Source: a virus
Direction: 5' to 3' (one strand)
Virus record (IMG/VR): IMGVR_UViG_3300031371_000001
Span: 1 to 64,000 of that record
Length of the DNA stretch: 64,000 bases
The notes under the pieces are model-generated. The model was not told the DNA's origin. It saw only the letters and a program-made list of their open reading frames with translations, and searched no databases. Position numbers and translations under genes: made by a program. Of the stretch, positions 58,919-64,000 are shown in pieces; the first letter of the stretch is position 1, and the number at the start of each line of letters is the position of its first letter.

Positions 58919-60157
58919 CTACGCTTCTTTTTGAAGGTCAAGGTTAAACGTCTTGACCCCGTGCGTTTGCTCCGCGGCGCCTTCAATCATCGCATTCTTC
59001 ACAGTCACGCGATAGCGGGAAGAAAGACGACCCTTGTTATCGGGTCCACTTCGCCCGCCGTATGATTCGTCAATGACGACATCAAAGCGTTCATCCAGCG
59101 CCAGTGATCTAATTTGGTTCAATGTAGCAAAGAACTGTTCCGCTTGTCCAGTGACCCGGAGGTGATCCGACGGATCCGACGTCTCGATCGCCATATAGAT
59201 CAGCACGTCCCCAACGCGCGTGTTCTTCCATTGATAGGCTTCATTAGTATCGCGCCTCAAAACGTGATTGCGATACTTACCGCGAACCGTCTTAACCGAA
59301 GCGTCCTCGATCCAAATCGCCGGGACTTTCGATGTTTCGAGATAATCAACGTCCGTCGCAAACGCCACTTGCGGCGAGTATTCGAGATCGATCCATAGGA
59401 CGTGCCCGGTTGAAACAACGGACGTCAATGTCAGGACCGGATCCGCCCAACTCGAAAATAGGTTGTTGTTGTGATTCGGGTCAACGTCGTGATCGTAGAC
59501 CGCAAGGATCGAGACGATCGACAAGTCGAGTTCCGGAGGGTATTCGGTCGAAAGGTTGAAGGTGTCGGAATCGGCTGTCACTTCTAGGACGTGTTGACGC
59601 CAAGCGACGAAGTTTTCTTTCAGTTCTTCCGTGAAGGACGTTATCAAGTCCTTCAGGAAATCGATCCGCCCGCTGTATGCAAACCGCAGTTCGAGGACTT
59701 CCGGCGTGATCGTCTTATCGCTTGTTCGAGGATTGACGATAACCCCGATCGTGTTCCCGCTCCAAGACGAAAGCCCTTCGTTGATCTCTTGTTCGGTGTT
59801 CCAAAGGGTTGTCGAAACGGTCCACGCGGCGCCTGTCCAATAGAATTCGTCCGTCCCATCCGTCAGCCTGAAATAGTAACTCGTGACAACCGTTCCGGTG
59901 TCGTCCTTCTTCTCCGTCGTGATCGCCTCGAATGCCAACCATTGAAGGCAAGCTTCCGGGGAGGTCGTCCAGGTCGTAACGTAGGCGTCCGAATCATTCT
60001 CCGGATAGTAGCCGTCCGAATCCTTCTTCAAGAGGACTCGCAACAATTCAGGCGAAAGGCGAATCTTCGTCGTGTCGGAGAACGTCAGGAGGGATCGGTT
60101 CTTCTCGATCAACTCGAAAAGCTTGATTAGGTTCCTTGCCGCATAGGTAGAGGTCAC
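58919..60157 (-). CDS. Virion/tail structural protein of unknown function
   Basis: Encodes 412 residues. N-terminal helical part (LIKLFELIEKNRSLLTF) followed by beta-rich domains, and a conserved-looking region LEVTADSDTFNLSTEYPP. It lies between the head-tail connector genes and the sheath, where neck, tail terminator or collar proteins are usually encoded. I cannot assign it to a family. Its TAG stop precedes the inserted endonuclease start. Confidence 0.6.
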   Translation of the reverse strand: MTSTYAARNLIKLFELIEKNRSLLTFSDTTKIRLSPELLRVLLKKDSDGYYPENDSDAYVTTWTTSPEACLQWLAFEAITTEKKDDTGTVVTSYYFRLTDGTDEFYWTGAAWTVSTTLWNTEQEINEGLSSWSGNTIGVIVNPRTSDKTITPEVLELRFAYSGRIDFLKDLITSFTEELKENFVAWRQHVLEVTADSDTFNLSTEYPPELDLSIVSILAVYDHDVDPNHNNNLFSSWADPVLTLTSVVSTGHVLWIDLEYSPQVAFATDVDYLETSKVPAIWIEDASVKTVRGKYRNHVLRRDTNEAYQWKNTRVGDVLIYMAIETSDPSDHLRVTGQAEQFFATLNQIRSLALDERFDVVIDESYGGRSGPDNKGRLSSRYRVTVKNAMIEGAAEQTHGVKTFNLDLQKEA

Positions 60158-60798
60158 GACTTGATCGCCTTCTTCAACGCGCGCTTCACGGCGTTTTGCA
60201 TTTCCACTTGAAACTTAGCACGGAACGTTTCATCAGCAAAGGAAAGCCTGATCCAAGGACGCGACGGGATCACGATATGTGTCGTTGTCCTGCGAAGGGG
60301 CTTCCAATGCTGGTATCGCTCGAACAATACCTTCGCACGTCCGGTCAACTCGCCCGGATCGATATGACCTTCCGAAGCAAGCGACAGATACCAAAACATC
60401 CGCCGCATTTTTGCAGTCACTTCGATCCGCATTCCCTCGTGTAGACCTTCACCGATGTTCACAAGCGACTTCCCGTCGCGCGCCTTCGCCGTCGCAAGAA
60501 CTCCGATGAAACATTCCATCCCGTCAGACGACAACCTATGTGTTTGAGCGGCGAAAAGATCCCCGTAATCCGCAAGAGGTGTCGTTGATCCCTTGATCGC
60601 AATCGTCAAGGCGGCGTTCTTCACTCCAACCTTGCCCGTGATATGACTTCGCATTGTCTTTCGCATCGCAAAGCCGGCGACGTCGAGTGACTTTTTGATC
60701 TCAGGTTTCAGGAACTTCATGAAACGAGGGTGGGATAACGCCTTCTCGTAAACCTCCCATCCCTTGTCAAACTTGAAATGTACGGGAGTGACGGGCAT
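60154..60798 (-). CDS. Tail completion / neck protein candidate
   Basis: Encodes 214 residues, basic, with FKFDKGWEVYEKALSHPRFM and a C-terminus rich in Lys/Arg (MQNAVKRALKKAIKS). The order after the connector protein, and its HK97-gp10/virion-morphogenesis-like composition, suggest a tail completion or terminator role. ATG 60798 overlaps the upstream stop by one base. Assignment is by position. Confidence 0.5.
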   Translation of the reverse strand: MPVTPVHFKFDKGWEVYEKALSHPRFMKFLKPEIKKSLDVAGFAMRKTMRSHITGKVGVKNAALTIAIKGSTTPLADYGDLFAAQTHRLSSDGMECFIGVLATAKARDGKSLVNIGEGLHEGMRIEVTAKMRRMFWYLSLASEGHIDPGELTGRAKVLFERYQHWKPLRRTTTHIVIPSRPWIRLSFADETFRAKFQVEMQNAVKRALKKAIKS

Positions 60799-61190
60799 TA
60801 CTTCACGGGCGATCGATCGTGATAGAAGATCCGGACAAGGGTTTGACCGTCTTGATCCGTATATCCGGCCTTGTATTCAAGGCGAGTGACATAATAGACG
60901 ACGGTTCGCTTCCCGACCTTCACGATCTTGTCCCCGATGTTGATCGTGATCCCCGCCTTGTCTAGATCATGCGTCCTCGCAAGAACGTAGCCCTCCGCAA
61001 GTTCCTCCCGTCCGCCGGGATTCATTGCAAGTTGATCATGTCGCTTGTTCGACAGTTGCGCGCGGATCGTCACGGTCGATCGAACCGGGGATCCGACAAC
61101 GGTTCGGGTTCGCGGATCCGTGATCGTCTTCGTGTCGTCCTTCTGTTCAATGACGACGTTGACAGGATGGATCAGATTGGGGAGGACCAT
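60798..61190 (-). CDS. Head-tail connector / head-closure candidate
   Basis: Encodes 130 residues with a beta-rich layout (NVVIEQKDDTKTITDPRTRT, DKAGITINIGDKIVKVGKRT), similar in size and shape to head-closure proteins of the SPP1 gp16/HK97 gp7 type. It is encoded between an adaptor-like gene and the tail completion candidate. Assignment is positional. Confidence 0.5.
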   Translation of the reverse strand: MVLPNLIHPVNVVIEQKDDTKTITDPRTRTVVGSPVRSTVTIRAQLSNKRHDQLAMNPGGREELAEGYVLARTHDLDKAGITINIGDKIVKVGKRTVVYYVTRLEYKAGYTDQDGQTLVRIFYHDRSPVK

Positions 61191-61933
61191 TACGGCGACT
61201 CCATGAAATCGCCGGGTTCGGAGTAGACGACGGCGACGATTCGCGGCGCCATGAACATTTTCAATATCCCATTGATGACAGGATCTTGCACAACGTCAAT
61301 CCAATCCGTCTTTTTCGCACCCGACGAACCCCACAAGGAAGCGTATTCGATCGAATGTCCATCCGTGACTTCTCGACGCTTCAAGGCGGCAAGAGGATCG
61401 ACGCCCGGGCCGGAACCTGGATCGCCAAGCTTTCCAAGATGATTGATCACGAGCTTTTTCAAAGCATAGATGATCCGCGCCGGCGTTGCGCCGTTTTCGA
61501 GATAGCCGAAGTGGCCCTTCACTTTCTGATTAAGGTGGCCCTTCTCGAAAACGCGATTCAGGAAGGCTTGATCGTAGATCGTCCCGTCAACGTCGCGGCT
61601 TCGCTTGATCGATATCCGGGGATTCTTCCTGTCGTCCTTCAGCGCGTCCGAAGGCGTCCTGTTGTAAACAGCGATCGCATCCAGGTCAACGGCGTTCGTG
61701 AAGTCGCCGTTGATATAGAGTTCGTCCAAGCTGATCACGGGGACTTGGAACCAAAGCGATTCCATCCCTGTTCCGTCAATGTAGAATTCGACAAGCCGAT
61801 CTTCGAACCATTGCTTCGTCGCAGCTTCGATGAACTCTTGCCAAAGATCGATCTGGATCTGAACGTCGGGAGCCGGGTAATCCGCCGGATCGATCCCTTC
61901 GTCGTAAATGTCGGTGGGGGTTATGTAACTCAT
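61190..61933 (-). CDS. Head-tail adaptor candidate
   Basis: Encodes 247 residues. It opens SYITPTDIYDEGIDPADYPA and has EFIEAATKQWFEDRLVEFYI, the helical start seen in gp6/gp15-type adaptors. The middle is beta-rich and the C-terminus helical. The location downstream of capsid genes is appropriate. Family not certain. Confidence 0.5.
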   Translation of the reverse strand: MSYITPTDIYDEGIDPADYPAPDVQIQIDLWQEFIEAATKQWFEDRLVEFYIDGTGMESLWFQVPVISLDELYINGDFTNAVDLDAIAVYNRTPSDALKDDRKNPRISIKRSRDVDGTIYDQAFLNRVFEKGHLNQKVKGHFGYLENGATPARIIYALKKLVINHLGKLGDPGSGPGVDPLAALKRREVTDGHSIEYASLWGSSGAKKTDWIDVVQDPVINGILKMFMAPRIVAVVYSEPGDFMESP

Positions 61934-62250
61934 GGCCCGACGCGCCTCCCTAGTCTTTCAATACCCGAAACCGCGATCCCCGACAAGTATAGCGTGATCG
62001 TGTAGACGACGGAACCGGCGAAGTATCGAACCCGGACGCCCTTGAATTCGTCGCCCTTCTTCATGGGTTCTACCTTGACGTTGCAATGTCGGAACTTCCG
62101 GGGCGGCAGGAAGCGCGAAGCCGTCGCGCCGTTTTGCAAGGTGAAGCCGCGCGCTTCACTCGACTCGATAATGGAAGCCCATTCTTCCCATTGCTCGAAC
62201 GGGAAGGTTAGTGTCTGGCCGCTTGAAAGGTTTACGAGGAGGGACGGCAC
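61930..62250 (-). CDS. Small structural-operon protein
   Basis: Encodes 106 residues from GTG 62250. It has alternating beta strands (RFLPPRKFRHCNVKVEPM, VRVRYFAGSVVYTITLYLSG). It may be a small capsid decoration or connector component. No family recognised. Confidence 0.5.
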   Translation of the reverse strand: MPSLLVNLSSGQTLTFPFEQWEEWASIIESSEARGFTLQNGATASRFLPPRKFRHCNVKVEPMKKGDEFKGVRVRYFAGSVVYTITLYLSGIAVSGIERLGRRVGP

Positions 62251-62265
62251 GGCGGCGCCGCGCGA

Positions 62266-62754
62266 CTAGCCGGCGGTGATCTTCGCAAGCTGAATCAGAT
62301 CATCCTTGCGGGCGTTCGACGGATAGTCAACGCCGGCGCCGTCAAGGTAGGACTTCAGTTCCGAAACCGTCATTCCGTCGAAGTCTTCTGGTTCGTCGTC
62401 GCCGTCGTCTTCGTCGTCAAACGGGTCCGCTTCGTCGCCGTCGTCGTCGGGATCTTCGGGTTCACCGTCAGAATCGCCGGAATCGGCCCCTGAAGCTCCG
62501 GAGTCGTCGCCCCCGTCCTCCGGGTCGTCTCCGTCTTCGGGGACGATAGGAGGCGGTTCAGGCGCCTTCCTCGGCTTTTCCGTGACAGGGGAAAGCCTGA
62601 ACTTCTGGCCGCCTTCCATTTGACGCAATGCGTCGGCTTCGGCGTCCGTCAGTTCGAGGTTCGCTGGACGATTCTGGTAGAAAGTCCGTCCCGTCGAATC
62701 CGTGTAAGAAAACCCTTGCACGAGAACGACGTTGTAAAGCTTGCGTTCGGGCAT
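62266..62754 (-). CDS. Acidic structural-operon protein with SAP/HeH-like C-terminus
   Basis: Encodes 162 residues. The N-terminal 55 residues are beta-rich (LYNVVLVQGFSYTDSTGRT). A long acidic linker (DDPEDGGDDSGASGADSGDS) follows. The C-terminus FDGMTVSELKSYLDGAGVDY is like an HeH/SAP or Rho-N helix-extended-helix motif that often binds DNA or protein. It sits just downstream of the major capsid gene, the usual site of head accessory proteins. Confidence 0.6.
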   Translation of the reverse strand: MPERKLYNVVLVQGFSYTDSTGRTFYQNRPANLELTDAEADALRQMEGGQKFRLSPVTEKPRKAPEPPPIVPEDGDDPEDGGDDSGASGADSGDSDGEPEDPDDDGDEADPFDDEDDGDDEPEDFDGMTVSELKSYLDGAGVDYPSNARKDDLIQLAKITAG

Positions 62755-62781
62755 TGTTTCCTCCGATTCCCGGAAGCGAAA

Positions 62782-62807
62782 GCGCGGGGCGCCTCGACGC
62801 CCGCGCG
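62782..62807 (-). other. GC-rich hairpin after the major capsid gene
   Basis: An 8-bp GCGCGGGG-type stem lies 20-45 bases past the capsid stop on the minus strand. A short TTTC follows, too short for a reliable terminator. Like the hairpin after the tail tube, it may stabilise a heavily used mRNA or attenuate readthrough. Confidence 0.5.
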
Positions 62808-62826
62808 CTATCGTCCGAAGGAATGG

Positions 62827-64000
62827 TTAGATCGTGTCCCCGACGTTGTAGCCCTTGACCAGCGCGGACAGTTCCTCCACCTGGACCGCGACCTTCGCCG
62901 TGATCGCGTATTGGTTCACCCGCTTGAAGATATCCCGGTCCTTCTCGATCCGGATGTCGCGGCCGATCCCAATGATGAAGTTGTCCATGTGGGTCAAGAT
63001 AACCTGCGGCATCGCCTGATACGTCACCTTGACGGCGGCGCCGAACAGCGAAGCGGCAGGGGTGATCGTCCCGTTCGTGGCATCGAACGTGTAGTCCGTC
63101 CCGGCGCCCGTGTACGGAGTCACCGGAACCTCCGCAAGGGTCTGATCCGTCACGATGTCGCTTCCCACCACAAGAGGCTTGTAACGAAGCGTGTAAGGGG
63201 TCGCACCACCGGGGAGGGTGATATGCTCGACCACCGTGGGGTTGAACGGCATGAGTGCAACCGGGACGATCGGGATCCCGAAGGCTCCCGGCGGCTTGTC
63301 CATTCCGAGCGCCGCATCGCCAAGACCCGTCGCACGGGTCGAAAGCTTTTCGGCGTACAGTTGTGCGAGGTCCGCCGGGACGAAGTAGCGGAGATTCGCG
63401 AGGTTCTTTCGGAACTTCGTAGGCATCGCCCGCTTCAGCTTCGCGAAGACTCCCGCGCCGATCGAAGCGTCGGAAATGTCGACGGTGTTCCCGCCGTCCG
63501 CCAGCCGTGCCCACCCGTTGAACATCGCAAGGTAGCTGTCCTTGATCACCTGCGAAGTCGATCCAGGAGGATAGATGTTATCCTCCAGGTCCGCGATTCC
63601 AAGCACGTCAGCATTCAGGTACAACTCCTCCAAGTTGTTCCCAAGTTGACGGGCCATCATGCGGATAATGTGGTCTTCCGCACCATCGCCTTCGATGTTC
63701 ACTTCCTTGAAGTTGTCGGAAATCTCGAACGGCACGATGATTTCCTTGGGGGTGAGCGTGATCTTGCTTGTCGTCACGCCGCGACGGTGCGATGGAGCAA
63801 CCGCCTCCGCGGCCGGCATTGCCACGCGGCCGCCGACACCGATCTTGTCGATGTCGAGGTCTTCGTTGCGGAAGCGAACAACGCGGGCGTTGTTCTTCAG
63901 AAAAGTTTCATCGATCACGTAATCGATGAACTTGTCGGATTGCTTCGCGTTCAGCTTGCCGGCAGTTGCGATCGTGTCAGTCGTGATCGCCGCCTTCTCA
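62827..64000 (-). CDS. Major capsid protein, N-terminus beyond the window
   Basis: 390 residues are visible. The frame is open through the right edge (…AAITTDTIATAGKLN), so a GTG at 63918 (beginning IDETFLKNN) is an internal codon, not the start. The visible part has FRNEDLDIDKIGVGGRVAMP, ITLTPKEIIVPFEISDNFKE, LADGGNTVDISDASIGAGVF and VILTHMDNFIIGIGRDIRIE, which are typical capsid core phrases of HK97-fold proteins in large myoviruses. It forms the head shell. The downstream hairpin supports high expression. True start and any scaffold or protease gene lie outside. Confidence 0.87.
   Translation of the reverse strand, partial: EKAAITTDTIATAGKLNAKQSDKFIDYVIDETFLKNNARVVRFRNEDLDIDKIGVGGRVAMPAAEAVAPSHRRGVTTSKITLTPKEIIVPFEISDNFKEVNIEGDGAEDHIIRMMARQLGNNLEELYLNADVLGIADLEDNIYPPGSTSQVIKDSYLAMFNGWARLADGGNTVDISDASIGAGVFAKLKRAMPTKFRKNLANLRYFVPADLAQLYAEKLSTRATGLGDAALGMDKPPGAFGIPIVPVALMPFNPTVVEHITLPGGATPYTLRYKPLVVGSDIVTDQTLAEVPVTPYTGAGTDYTFDATNGTITPAASLFGAAVKVTYQAMPQVILTHMDNFIIGIGRDIRIEKDRDIFKRVNQYAITAKVAVQVEELSALVKGYNVGDTI

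Noticed and set aside
63918-63918. GTG at 63918 as the start of the major capsid protein
   Set aside because: The frame stays open to the window edge with sensible sequence (KLNAKQSDKFIDYV) and no ribosome site at 63918, so the gene is simply cut by the edge.
1-64000. tRNA genes, CRISPR arrays, rRNA, insertion sequences, integrase
   Set aside because: None seen: the few gaps are short and contain no cloverleaf, spacer array or transposase. Absence of an integrase in the window does not prove a lytic lifestyle.

Overview
The window looks like an internal segment of a large tailed phage with a contractile tail (a myovirus). It carries a tail sheath, a tail tube, baseplate J/W/I/V/D-like proteins, a tape measure, head-tail connector candidates and a major capsid protein. 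No integrase, transposase or bacterial housekeeping gene is visible. Nearly every gene is on the minus strand, tightly packed with ATGA or GTGA overlaps and strong GGAGG ribosome binding sites. The host is probably a Gram-negative bacterium: there are signal-peptide-bearing lytic and membrane proteins, a lipoprotein-like candidate and sigma70-like promoters. I cannot name the host from sequence alone. Both window ends cut through genes: an unknown protein on the left and the major capsid protein on the right.

Layout. (1) 1-2.1 kb: small minus-strand genes behind two near-identical promoters, each with an inverted repeat in the -35/-10 spacer, plus GC-rich non-coding elements. (2) 2.1-5.05 kb: the only plus-strand cassette, with small coiled-coil or unknown proteins and a HAD-fold phosphatase. 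(3) 5.0-7.5 kb: tail fibre or spike accessory proteins. (4) 7.6-10.6 kb: an operon behind a third copy of the promoter, whose four consecutive genes share a short helical motif. (5) 10.6-21.8 kb: small unknowns, an MT-A70 methyltransferase, a secreted lytic transglycosylase, a kinase-phosphatase, a family 4 uracil-DNA glycosylase, a flap 5'-3' exonuclease, a RuvC-like resolvase, a DPPY methyltransferase and an HU-like protein. (6) 21.8-37.9 kb: the replication and recombination core, with a single-chain SbcD-SbcC fusion, a candidate single-stranded DNA-binding protein, HU, a DnaE polymerase split into PHP and polymerase chains, a sigma-like factor, a CobS/CobT-like AAA+ and metallopeptidase-VWA pair, a primase, a DnaB-like helicase and a UvsW-like helicase. 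(7) An intrinsic terminator at about 37.95 kb. (8) 38.0-40.8 kb: lysis and envelope proteins with an amidase. (9) 40.8-64.0 kb: the virion operon from capsid through connector, sheath, tube, chaperones, tape measure and baseplate to a 1188-residue beta-helix spike.

The genes would work together as follows. The virion operon is transcribed leftward from beyond the right edge and ends at the terminator. The replication operon contains an internal promoter (about 34.1 kb) ahead of the AAA+/VWA/sigma/polymerase genes. The left-end promoters share an operator-like palindrome and are probably co-regulated.

Most notable observations: a textbook -1 frameshift signal in the tail-assembly chaperone (heptamer, 10-bp stem-loop and correctly placed second frame); the promoter/operator family; the motif-tagged operon; a repeated 87-bp non-coding element with conserved internal spacing; the SbcD-SbcC fusion; and the split DnaE. 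All functional calls are from reading motifs in the translated sequence; no database search was run.
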